24,038 bases of DNA, from contig CAINWE010000377.1 in assembly GCA_903854365.1 (NCBI GenBank), positions 1-24,038 of the forward strand, written 5' to 3'. Positions 14,331 to 20,661 of this stretch are shown piece by piece (the first letter of the stretch is position 1; each line of letters starts with the position of its first letter). The notes below the pieces were generated by a model. The model worked only from the letters and a program-made list of their open reading frames with translations. It searched no databases and had not been told where the DNA came from. A program made the translations under genes and the position numbers. This DNA is from Oligoflexia bacterium (GTDB lineage Bacteria > Bdellovibrionota > UBA1018).

Positions 14331-14998
14331 CTTTTGGATTGCTCTCTAGCGCTTGGCCAGGGCTTTTATTTGGGTTTTGTTTTTTCATTGGGGCGATTCC
14401 CTTTGGACTGCTGATCGCGCGAGTATTTAAGATCAAGGAGTTTCGAAGAACGCTTCCTCAAGCCGCTTCACGGCCTCATCTGGCAGAAGTAGCCGGCATC
14501 TGGCCGGCTGGGATTTTGAGCGTTCTTCTTGATTTTGCAAAAGGTGTCTTGACCCTCGTGTTGTTGACACCGGTAGGTTATCGGTTCCTATCTAAATTTA
14601 TAGGAGCAACCGGAGAGCTGAGTGGGCTTGAAGAAAGTATAACCCTGAGTTGGGCTGCCGGATTTTTCACTGTTTTAGGGCACTGTTTGTCTCCGTGGCT
14701 ACAGTTTCGTGGAGGCAAAGGCGTTGCGATTGTTTTTGGGGTCATTACAGTACTCTCTCCTCTTGCATCACTCTTGGGTTTGATCGCTTTTTGCTTAGCA
14801 TTGATTTATTCTCGTTTGATCTCTTTGGCCAGTATAGTGGGGTTGATGAGTGCAAGTGTGACCTATTTGGTTTTGAATCCAGTTGGAACGCAGCTTTGGG
14901 TAGGGGCAGTGATGATTTTTCTTGTGTTACTGCGTCACGAAGCCAATATCGATGCGCTTCTTGAGCAACGTGAGCCAAAATTCGTTCCTAAGTTTTAA
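14327..14998 (+). CDS. plsY: PlsY-like glycerol-3-phosphate acyltransferase with atypical motif 1
   Basis: PlsY is a membrane enzyme that transfers acyl groups from acyl-phosphate to glycerol-3-phosphate, the first step of phospholipid synthesis. The 223-aa product keeps the PlsY outline: GAIPFGLLIARVFKI, VLLDFAKGVLTL, the second motif GHCLSPWLQFRGGKGVA, YSRLISLASIVG and a C-terminal RHEANIDALLEQREPKF. Two deviations stand out. The first motif, normally close to GSGNxGATN, is replaced by LPQAASRPHLAEVAG. In the third motif the usual RHRENI reads RHEANI. Either substrate handling differs or the protein is no longer an active acyltransferase. The gene overlaps lgt by 4 nt. The reading frame is intact, so this is not an obvious pseudogene. 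Confidence 0.82.
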   Translation: MTFGLLSSAWPGLLFGFCFFIGAIPFGLLIARVFKIKEFRRTLPQAASRPHLAEVAGIWPAGILSVLLDFAKGVLTLVLLTPVGYRFLSKFIGATGELSGLEESITLSWAAGFFTVLGHCLSPWLQFRGGKGVAIVFGVITVLSPLASLLGLIAFCLALIYSRLISLASIVGLMSASVTYLVLNPVGTQLWVGAVMIFLVLLRHEANIDALLEQREPKFVPKF

Positions 14999-15887
14999 AA
15001 TGTTGTTTTTCCTGGCGGCGGCTTTGATTGTAAGTACTCCAGTTTGCCACGCACAAGGGGTGATCGACGCGTTCGGAGTGCAAGTCGAGCTGGTGAGCCG
15101 GCCTCGCCGTATTGTTACCTTGGCACCGTCGCTCGGCGAAATGGTCGCCGAACTTTTGGGTAAGGACCTTAGCAGAATCGTAGGGGTCTCTGATAGAACG
15201 GACTTTCCGGCGAAATTAAAGCAAGCAACCTCAGTGGGGCCTTATCATCGCTTCAATGTCGAGAGTGTTCTGGCTCTCAGGCCAGACCTGGTTTTGGCGA
15301 CTGCAGACGGAAATCCGAGAGATCGGGTTTTAAGGCTGAGAGAATTGGGGCTGCCAGTATTAGTGACTCAGCAAACGAATCTTTCTGATATTGAGAGCAC
15401 TCTGCTCTTAGTGGCGCGAAGTCTTGGGTTGATCGAGCGAGGGAAGCAATTGGCTCAGGAATTTCGCCAAGGTATCGGGGAAATCGAGAGAAAATTCAAA
15501 TCTGAACATTCATTGCGAGTGCTCATGCAATTGGGAGATGATCCCCTGATTGTCGTCGGGTCAGATTCTTTCTTGGGGGATTGTTTAAGGCGACTAGGTG
15601 TCGTCAACGTTTACGCCGGCGCATCGCAGGCATATCCGCGTCCTGCTCGCGAAGATGTCGTCTCAAAAAATCCAGATGTAGTCGTGATCCTATCTTTTGA
15701 TGAGAATTTGAAAAGAAATGAGGAGATCCGAAGCAAATGGTTAGCTTTCAAGGGCTTGAATGCAGTAAAAACTGGTCAGGTTCATCTGGTACAAATGGAT
15801 GAGTTGCTCCGGCCGACTCCACGAATTCTAGAGGGATTACAGACACTCGGTAAAAAAATATATGGCAAGTCAGAGAATCTCCGTTAA
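14952..15887 (+). CDS. btuF: Periplasmic substrate-binding protein of a BtuF-like ABC importer
   Basis: A periplasmic binding protein of the corrinoid/siderophore/heme class (Peripla_BP_2 fold). After a signal peptide (LFFLAAALIVSTPVCHA) the mature part shows RRIVTLAPSLGEMVAEL, VGPYHRFNVESVLALRPDLV and a C-terminal ILEGLQTLGKKIYG, close to the BtuF pattern. Substrate cannot be fixed from sequence: cobalamin is favoured, heme or ferric siderophore possible, and no TonB receptor gene is nearby to decide. The start is ambiguous. ATG 14952 gives Arg2 and Lys16 before the hydrophobic core but overlaps plsY by 47 nt. ATG 15000, 1 nt after the plsY stop, gives a shorter leader without a positive charge. 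Neither has a good Shine-Dalgarno. The end overlaps btuC by 26 nt. Confidence 0.83.
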   Translation: MRFLSNVSQNSFLSFKMLFFLAAALIVSTPVCHAQGVIDAFGVQVELVSRPRRIVTLAPSLGEMVAELLGKDLSRIVGVSDRTDFPAKLKQATSVGPYHRFNVESVLALRPDLVLATADGNPRDRVLRLRELGLPVLVTQQTNLSDIESTLLLVARSLGLIERGKQLAQEFRQGIGEIERKFKSEHSLRVLMQLGDDPLIVVGSDSFLGDCLRRLGVVNVYAGASQAYPRPAREDVVSKNPDVVVILSFDENLKRNEEIRSKWLAFKGLNAVKTGQVHLVQMDELLRPTPRILEGLQTLGKKIYGKSENLR

Positions 15888-16848
15888 AAAGACGAACCGT
15901 CGTTTTTTTGCGTATTTTTGGTCGATTTTGATTTTGGTTCTCGTGATTTTAATCGCGTTGCGTTGGGGAGCTTCTGTTGCTGCCTGGGAAGTAGTGCTAG
16001 ATTTACGAGTGCCGCGGGTGCTGCTGGCTTTAGGGGTAGGAATGGGCTTAGCTGTTGGGGGTGCCGTTCTGCAGGTTTTGTTTAGTAATCCGCTTTGTGA
16101 ACCTTATATTTTGGGCATTTCTTCAGGCTCTGCGGTGGGTGTGGTCATCGGGCTATCTTCAGGTCTCAGTTGGAATTTCGGTGGTCTTGTCGGGACGTCG
16201 TTTTTAGGGGCACTGGCCTTTGCTGGGGTACTGTATTGGGCCTCTCATCGCATTCATCGGTCCGGGCTAGGGAAGGGGCGATCTGTTTTGCTCCTGATTG
16301 GCGTGATGCTCGGATTTTTGGGGAACAGTTTATTAGCGCTGTGGCTTGCATTAGGAGACCCAACTGAAATTCAGAATGCGTCTACGTGGTTTTTTGGTGA
16401 TCTTTCGCGAGCTCGACTTTCTGGAGCGATCATTGTTGTGACCCTAGTTGTTGTGATTTGTGCTGCAATTTGTTCATGGTCAAGCCAATTGGATGCGCTG
16501 CTTCTGGGAGAAGAGGAAGCAAGTGCAATCGGGGTCGATGTTCAGCTCATGCAAAAAACACTCATTGGATTGACTTCAATCTTGGTAGGGCTTTGTGTCA
16601 GCGGAGGTGGAGTGATTGGATTTGTGGGGCTTTTAGTTCCTCATGGAGTGAGACGGTGGGTCGGCGCCTCTCATCGAGATTTGCTGCCTCTCTGCGCTCT
16701 ATGGGGCGCGATTGCTTTGGTATTTGCAGATTGGGTTTCGCGTTGGCTATGGAGACCTTACGAGCTACCTGTTGGCGTGGTCACCGCTCTCGTCGGTGCG
16801 CCTTGTTTGATCGGAATTTTACTTCGAGATGTCCGGGAGGTGGATTGA
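15862..16848 (+). CDS. btuC: FecCD/BtuC-family ABC permease
   Basis: A 328-aa inner-membrane permease that would pair with the adjacent binding protein and ATPase. It begins with a basic cytoplasmic tail (VKKTNRR) and a hydrophobic segment. The family signature follows: LRVPRVLLALGVGMGLAVGG, AVLQVLFSNPLCEPYILG and ISSGSAVG. The C-terminal half has the ATPase-coupling region around EEEASAIGVDVQ and the conserved GGGVIGFVGLLVPHGVRRWVG. About ten membrane segments are expected. ATG 15862 lies within the end of btuF. The stop TGA overlaps the btuD start (TTGA), and a strong GGGAGGTGG for btuD sits in the last btuC codons. The name is by architecture; the imported chelate is not proven. Confidence 0.9.
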   Translation: MASQRISVKKTNRRFFAYFWSILILVLVILIALRWGASVAAWEVVLDLRVPRVLLALGVGMGLAVGGAVLQVLFSNPLCEPYILGISSGSAVGVVIGLSSGLSWNFGGLVGTSFLGALAFAGVLYWASHRIHRSGLGKGRSVLLLIGVMLGFLGNSLLALWLALGDPTEIQNASTWFFGDLSRARLSGAIIVVTLVVVICAAICSWSSQLDALLLGEEEASAIGVDVQLMQKTLIGLTSILVGLCVSGGGVIGFVGLLVPHGVRRWVGASHRDLLPLCALWGAIALVFADWVSRWLWRPYELPVGVVTALVGAPCLIGILLRDVREVD

Positions 16849-17609
16849 CTGTTTTAACTGGTCTCCTGGATGTAGAACATTTGACTTATTCTTGGGGTAA
16901 ATCCTCAGATGTGGGGAGGGAATCTACCTTAAGGAAGGTTTCTTTTGGGCTCCTAGCCGGAGAAATTAAGGCCATTTTGGGTCCGAATGGTTCAGGAAAA
17001 TCAACTCTGTTGAGGCTCATGTCCGGTTTGATTCCCTTGTCTCCTACTCGTTGTAAGGGGCGAGTTCGATCGAGGGGACGGGACCTCTTGACGTTGCCGA
17101 GTCAGTCGCGAGCTTCCGTGATTTCTTATTTGGGCTCCGATTTTAACTCGGAATTTCCCTTGACCGTTGAGACGGCCGTAGCGTTGGGTGGTCTGTTTAC
17201 GAGTCAATCTCCGTCGGGTCGATTAGAGACCGTGCAAGCTGCCTTAGAGCGTTGTCTATGTCAAGATTTGCGGCATCAGGATCTTCGATCGTTGAGTGGA
17301 GGTCAAAGGCAGTTAGCAGGTCTGGCGCGGGCTATGGTTCAGTCTCCTGAGATCTTGTTATTAGACGAGTCTCTCTCGAAGATGGACCTAGATCATCAGC
17401 ACCGAATTTCACAGGTCTTGCGGGAGTGGGTCCGTGATAAGAATTCTGCGGTTCTCTGGGTTTCTCATGACTTGCATCTGGCGGCCCAGGTGGCCGATTC
17501 AGCGCTTTGGTTGCGAGCTGGAGAAAAAATAGGCGACGGACGCATTTTTGAAATGCTTGCGCCCGCAATGCTCAAGCAGGTTTACCCTCATGCGGGAGGT
17601 TTGAATTAG
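16845..17609 (+). CDS. btuD: ABC transporter ATP-binding protein, BtuD/FecE class
   Basis: A 254-aa ATPase energising the importer. Walker A is GPNGSGKSTLL (about 46-56), the ABC signature LSGGQRQLAGL (150-160), Walker B EILLLDES (169-176), the D-loop SKMDLDH and the H-loop VSHDLH (His208). I start at TTG 16845, which overlaps the btuC stop as TTGA and has GGAGG 4 nt upstream. The longer open frame back to 16458 only reads through btuC in another frame. Two positions are unusual: the Q-loop, normally ending in a Gln such as YLPQ, reads ISYLGSDFN, and the Pro usual after the Walker B Glu is Ser. It overlaps the convergent barrel gene by 4 nt. Confidence 0.9.
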   Translation: MTVLTGLLDVEHLTYSWGKSSDVGRESTLRKVSFGLLAGEIKAILGPNGSGKSTLLRLMSGLIPLSPTRCKGRVRSRGRDLLTLPSQSRASVISYLGSDFNSEFPLTVETAVALGGLFTSQSPSGRLETVQAALERCLCQDLRHQDLRSLSGGQRQLAGLARAMVQSPEILLLDESLSKMDLDHQHRISQVLREWVRDKNSAVLWVSHDLHLAAQVADSALWLRAGEKIGDGRIFEMLAPAMLKQVYPHAGGLN

Positions 17610-18487
17610 AAAAAAATGTTGAGGCCGAATTGATGAGCACCCGAGGGAACGGGCGAGAGCGCTCGGGTATACCCATAGTCAAATGAAATTTTTGGACCTG
17701 TCCAGCCGAGGCCAAAGCTGTAGCCATTCCCTCGTGCGGCCTCAAATGGAACGACTGAGTTTTTGAAGCTTCCGAACCGGAGTGAGAAATCGCTCATCAT
17801 CGTAAATTCGAGCCCTGCTTCGTATCCGAACGTCTCTCCGGCTGGGAGGGCTGGAATCCAATGAGGGTCGAGGAAGACGGATACAATCGAAAGGAGATTG
17901 ATTTTCGTGCCTAGGACGAACTCTCGATAAAAGCCATAGACGGAGTTGGCCTGGAGTAGGTTATCCACGATAAAAGAGGCTTGGAACCAATCTGTGGCAA
18001 TACCGCTGACGGCAAGAGATCCGTCAAAGAGTCGAGAGTTGGTGCCTGCAGGGAGTAGAATTTTGGTTCCTAAGCCGTAGCCGATGCGATTAATTACGCT
18101 TTTGGATGCGCCGATGTGAATCATCGATGCATTCCCTCGCTTGGTAAACCCAACCCCTGCTTGGAAAAGCGAGTCCGCAGTGCCGTCGAGAATGGAGAAG
18201 TTATAGCTGCTTCCTTGGATGGTGCTTTGCCCTGAGGGAGATACTGAGTCGGAACTGTGGGAGAGGTAATTGCTGCTGAAGCTGCGGAACGGGTTGAACG
18301 AGGTAAAAGAGGGATTGAGGTAAATGGCATCGTTTAAGAAGGGGCCTGCATGGCCCGCTCCACCGAGGCCCGCTGTTCGAGGAGATTGAAAATCAGATGC
18401 TCTGAGCGGACTGGGCACAATCCATGCTGCAGTCATGAAGAGAATGAGGAGCGGGCTGGTGTGGAGAGTGTTGCTGTTGCGGCGCAT
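17606..18487 (-). CDS. Predicted outer-membrane β-barrel protein
   Basis: A 293-aa exported protein: basic MRRNSN start, hydrophobic LLILFMTAAWIV and probable cleavage after Ala30 (PLRA). The mature N-terminus SPRTAGLGGAGHAGP plus NDAIYLNPS resembles the start of FadL- and PorV-like barrels, in which a Gly-rich segment and an Asn-Pro-Ala/Ser turn precede the strands. The rest is alternating polar and aromatic strands ending in HQFGLNIFF, the C-terminal Phe recognised by the BAM complex. No cysteine occurs. The reverse-strand ATG has AGGA about 6 nt upstream. I cannot assign a ligand. It lies next to an ABC importer but is transcribed toward it, so a functional link is only possible. Confidence 0.8.
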   Translation of the reverse strand: MRRNSNTLHTSPLLILFMTAAWIVPSPLRASDFQSPRTAGLGGAGHAGPFLNDAIYLNPSFTSFNPFRSFSSNYLSHSSDSVSPSGQSTIQGSSYNFSILDGTADSLFQAGVGFTKRGNASMIHIGASKSVINRIGYGLGTKILLPAGTNSRLFDGSLAVSGIATDWFQASFIVDNLLQANSVYGFYREFVLGTKINLLSIVSVFLDPHWIPALPAGETFGYEAGLEFTMMSDFSLRFGSFKNSVVPFEAARGNGYSFGLGWTGPKISFDYGYTRALSPVPSGAHQFGLNIFF

Positions 18488-18535
18488 GATTGTCCTTTAC
18501 CTTGAGCCTGATTTAGGTTATGCATCTCCGCTCTT
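18488..18535. promoter_or_regulatory. 48-nt divergent spacer between the barrel gene and dksA-like gene
   Basis: Two divergent starts are only 48 nt apart, so at least one promoter must reach into a coding region. The barrel gene has a clear AGGA on the reverse strand. The dksA-like gene has no recognisable Shine-Dalgarno in the 15 nt before its ATG (CATCTCCGCTCTT). TTGTCC at 18490-18495 and TAGGTT at 18514-18519, spaced 18 nt, are a weak promoter candidate that would give a very short leader. Confidence 0.35.
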
Positions 18536-18910
18536 ATGGGATTACGCAAGGAAAAGATTGAGACTTATCGTAAAACTTTGCATTTGAGGAGAGAGGTTTT
18601 GGCTGCTGATCTGCGTCAAGCAACCGCTCAAATGATCAATGATGAGTCTTCCTACACCGATGCCGTCGATCAAGCCGCCGCTGATACGGATAGAAATTTT
18701 ATTTTGCAAATGAAGAACCGAGATCGAGATGTGCTCTGGCAAATCGATGAAGCCATCAAAAGGCTCAATGAAGGTTCATTCGGTGAATGTGAGCGTTGCG
18801 GGGAGTCGATTTCTGAAGGTCGACTGGAGGCGTTTCCACTGACTACCCTTTGCATTGATTGTAAAGCCGAGCTAGAGTCCGAGGAGCATCGTTTTCCGGG
18901 TCGCAATTGA
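18536..18910 (+). CDS. DksA/TraR-family RNA polymerase-binding transcription factor
   Basis: DksA-like proteins insert a coiled coil into the RNA polymerase secondary channel and, often with ppGpp, reset promoter choice. The 124-aa product has an N-terminal coiled coil (about 4-78), with the acidic tip at TDAVDQAAAD (Asp42 and Asp45, like the DxxD of E. coli DksA). A C-terminal zinc finger has four cysteines: CERC (Cys85, Cys88) and CIDC (Cys106, Cys109). It is shorter than E. coli DksA (151 aa), as in many TraR/DksA homologs. The start lacks a visible ribosome-binding site. galU starts 32 nt downstream, behind a structured spacer. I give no symbol because several paralogs usually exist per genome. 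Confidence 0.92.
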   Translation: MGLRKEKIETYRKTLHLRREVLAADLRQATAQMINDESSYTDAVDQAAADTDRNFILQMKNRDRDVLWQIDEAIKRLNEGSFGECERCGESISEGRLEAFPLTTLCIDCKAELESEEHRFPGRN

Positions 18911-18911
18911 T

Positions 18912-18941
18912 AGTCACCTCCCGGGGTGACTCAGGAGGTGA
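18912..18941 (+). promoter_or_regulatory. Alternative hairpins masking or freeing the galU ribosome-binding site
   Basis: Right after the dksA-like stop codon (18908-18910), AGTCACC (18912-18918) and GGTGACT (18925-18931) form a perfect 7-bp inverted repeat with a 6-nt loop. The overlapping TCACCTCC (18914-18921) is also perfectly complementary to GGAGGTGA (18934-18941), the Shine-Dalgarno region of galU, with a 12-nt loop. The two hairpins share TCACC, so they exclude each other: the first leaves the galU site open, the second buries it. A ribosome ending translation of the upstream gene would cover the shared strand. Complementarity is seen directly; the switching role is inference. Confidence 0.5.
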
Positions 18942-18942
18942 G

Positions 18943-19818
18943 ATGTCTTATCCAAAAATTAAAAAAGCTGTCATTCCTGCTGCAGGTCAAGGGACCAGGC
19001 TACTGCCTGCTACGAAGGTAGTGCCTAAGGAAATGTTGCCGATTATCGATGTGCCTATGATTCAACACATTGTTGAAGAGGCGGTGCGGTCGGGTGTTGA
19101 GGACGTCATTCTTGTTACCGCTCGACATAAGGAAGCGATCGAGAATCATTTTGACTTTAATTTTGAGCTCGAAGAAAGCCTTGATCAGAAGCACAAGAAA
19201 GATCTTGCCGAAATTTCAAAGTCCATTGGTCGCCTTTGCAATCTGATCTCAATTCGACAAAAAAATCCTCTTGGACTGGGTCATGCAGTACTTTGTGCTG
19301 CACCGGTCGTCGGTAACGAGCCGTTTGCGGTTTTGTTAGGAGATGACCTCATTGATGCCGAAGTTCCGTGTACTCGGCAATTGATCAATATTTATGAAAA
19401 AGAGGGACACTCCGTTGTCGGTGTGATGGAGGTGCCTCGGGCAGAAGTTTCAAAATACGGCATTGTGGGCGGTAAGTCGATTCGCTCTCGTTTGATGGAG
19501 GTCAGCCACCTTGTTGAAAAGCCAGCTCCCGATGCAGCTCCTTCGAATTACGCGATTCCTGGGCGTTATGTGCTGTCCCCAAAAATTTTTGAATATCTCA
19601 GAAAAACCCTACCAGGCAAGGGCGGGGAAATTCAATTGACGGATGGCCTTGAGCTCTTGGCAAAAGGGGATCGGCTTTTGGCTTACGAGTTTGAGGGAAC
19701 TCGCTATGATACAGGAGACCGTCTTGGATTGATTGACGCAACTTTGGCCTTTGCCTTGAAGCGTCCGGACTTGGCGCCCGGCGTGAGAGAGCTTTTAAGA
19801 AAATATCTGGCTGGATAG
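18943..19818 (+). CDS. galU: UTP-glucose-1-phosphate uridylyltransferase
   Basis: GalU makes UDP-glucose from UTP and glucose-1-phosphate for envelope polysaccharides. The 291-aa product has family-typical length. The nucleotide-binding signature is AVIPAAGQGTRLLPATKVVP with KEMLPIIDVP, followed by EDVILVTARHKEAIENHFD, GLGHAVLCA, the metal-site LLGDDLID, VEKPAPD and GEIQLTDGLE. ATG 18943 follows AGGAGGTG directly. An in-frame TTG at 18907 overlapping the previous stop would add twelve residues that look non-homologous. The ribosome-binding site can be sequestered by an upstream hairpin. The next gene begins 11 nt after the stop. Confidence 0.95.
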   Translation: MSYPKIKKAVIPAAGQGTRLLPATKVVPKEMLPIIDVPMIQHIVEEAVRSGVEDVILVTARHKEAIENHFDFNFELEESLDQKHKKDLAEISKSIGRLCNLISIRQKNPLGLGHAVLCAAPVVGNEPFAVLLGDDLIDAEVPCTRQLINIYEKEGHSVVGVMEVPRAEVSKYGIVGGKSIRSRLMEVSHLVEKPAPDAAPSNYAIPGRYVLSPKIFEYLRKTLPGKGGEIQLTDGLELLAKGDRLLAYEFEGTRYDTGDRLGLIDATLAFALKRPDLAPGVRELLRKYLAG

Positions 19819-19829
19819 GATACTGCGAT

Positions 19830-20630
19830 ATGGCGAAACGGGAATGGGTCAGCAAAAAGCTTTTGATTGCTCTAGTGATTGATTTGTGGGCAAGTGCTGC
19901 CTATGCTTACATTCCACCATCGAATTTTATTTTAACCACCTGGGTGGCAAAACATGTCCACCAGAAAAAACTGAAAACGGTGAGTACGGTGAGTGCGGGG
20001 GAAGTTAAGCCAGGTCAATCGGTGCATTTTAAAGAAATTATGGTCCTTACTGACGGCGCAAATTTTCGGAGTTGGGCCCTAAACGACTCGGAAGAGGTTC
20101 TGTTTTATCAGGAGAAGGCCGTAAAAGATGCATCACTTCCAGCTCAGTTCTTGATGAGCTCGAGTGCTCCCGAGTTAGCTCGAGTCCTGCAGAAGCAAGG
20201 TCTGCCGCTATTGACCGGTACCGAGTCTTTAGAGTCGACGACTTCTGAGCAAGAGTCTTTAGTTCGTGCAAACGAAACCGTGGCTTGGGTAATTGCCGAA
20301 AAACCGATTCAGAGACGGCGTCCCCAAGTGTGGTTTGAGAAGGATACTTTTTTACCGCTTCGGTTGGTCTACACTCGAGAAGCTGACTCTAAAGTCTGTG
20401 ATTTAAAATTTGATAACTATCGACGCGATTTCGCGTTTCCGCGGACTATTTTTCTCAATGAGAATGATCAGGGTTTATCGGTCAAAAGCCAGGTGACAGA
20501 AATCACGGCCTACGCTTCCGGGCCGGATAAAACACCTAAGGTGAGTACTCCGGGTTGGACCGCAGCCGGAAGTGCGTCCTCACCTGAGTTAAAAAATTTG
20601 ATTCGGAGCTATTACCAAAACCTCCGCTAA
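19830..20630 (+). CDS. Predicted periplasmic protein, LolA-like C-terminal region
   Basis: A 266-aa protein with a signal peptide (KKLLIALVIDLWASAAYA, cleavage after Ala26). Residues about 30-100 resemble the N-terminus of outer-membrane lipoprotein-sorting-like proteins: a short helix region, then FKEIMVLTDGANFRSW and similar strands. Residues 166-210 (VWFEKDTFLPLRLVYTR, KFDNYRRDFAFPRTIFL) match the pattern of LolA/LolB-like folds, where a paired strand with PLR precedes FxxYRxxxxxxFP. A Ser/Glu-rich loop (about 130-146) separates the halves. There is only one cysteine and no lipobox. AGGA lies 9 nt before the ATG. It sits between galU and priA with short gaps, so it is probably co-transcribed. 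I cannot assign a function beyond a likely lipid- or lipoprotein-binding fold. Confidence 0.7.
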   Translation: MAKREWVSKKLLIALVIDLWASAAYAYIPPSNFILTTWVAKHVHQKKLKTVSTVSAGEVKPGQSVHFKEIMVLTDGANFRSWALNDSEEVLFYQEKAVKDASLPAQFLMSSSAPELARVLQKQGLPLLTGTESLESTTSEQESLVRANETVAWVIAEKPIQRRRPQVWFEKDTFLPLRLVYTREADSKVCDLKFDNYRRDFAFPRTIFLNENDQGLSVKSQVTEITAYASGPDKTPKVSTPGWTAAGSASSPELKNLIRSYYQNLR

Positions 20631-20661
20631 GTAAATTGAAGTCAGTTTCGAGAAAGAGATT

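Noticed and set aside
16458..16844. Possible 129-residue N-terminal extension of the ABC ATPase
   Set aside because: It reads through btuC in another frame, and the strong GGAGG plus TTG at 16845 gives a normal family length.
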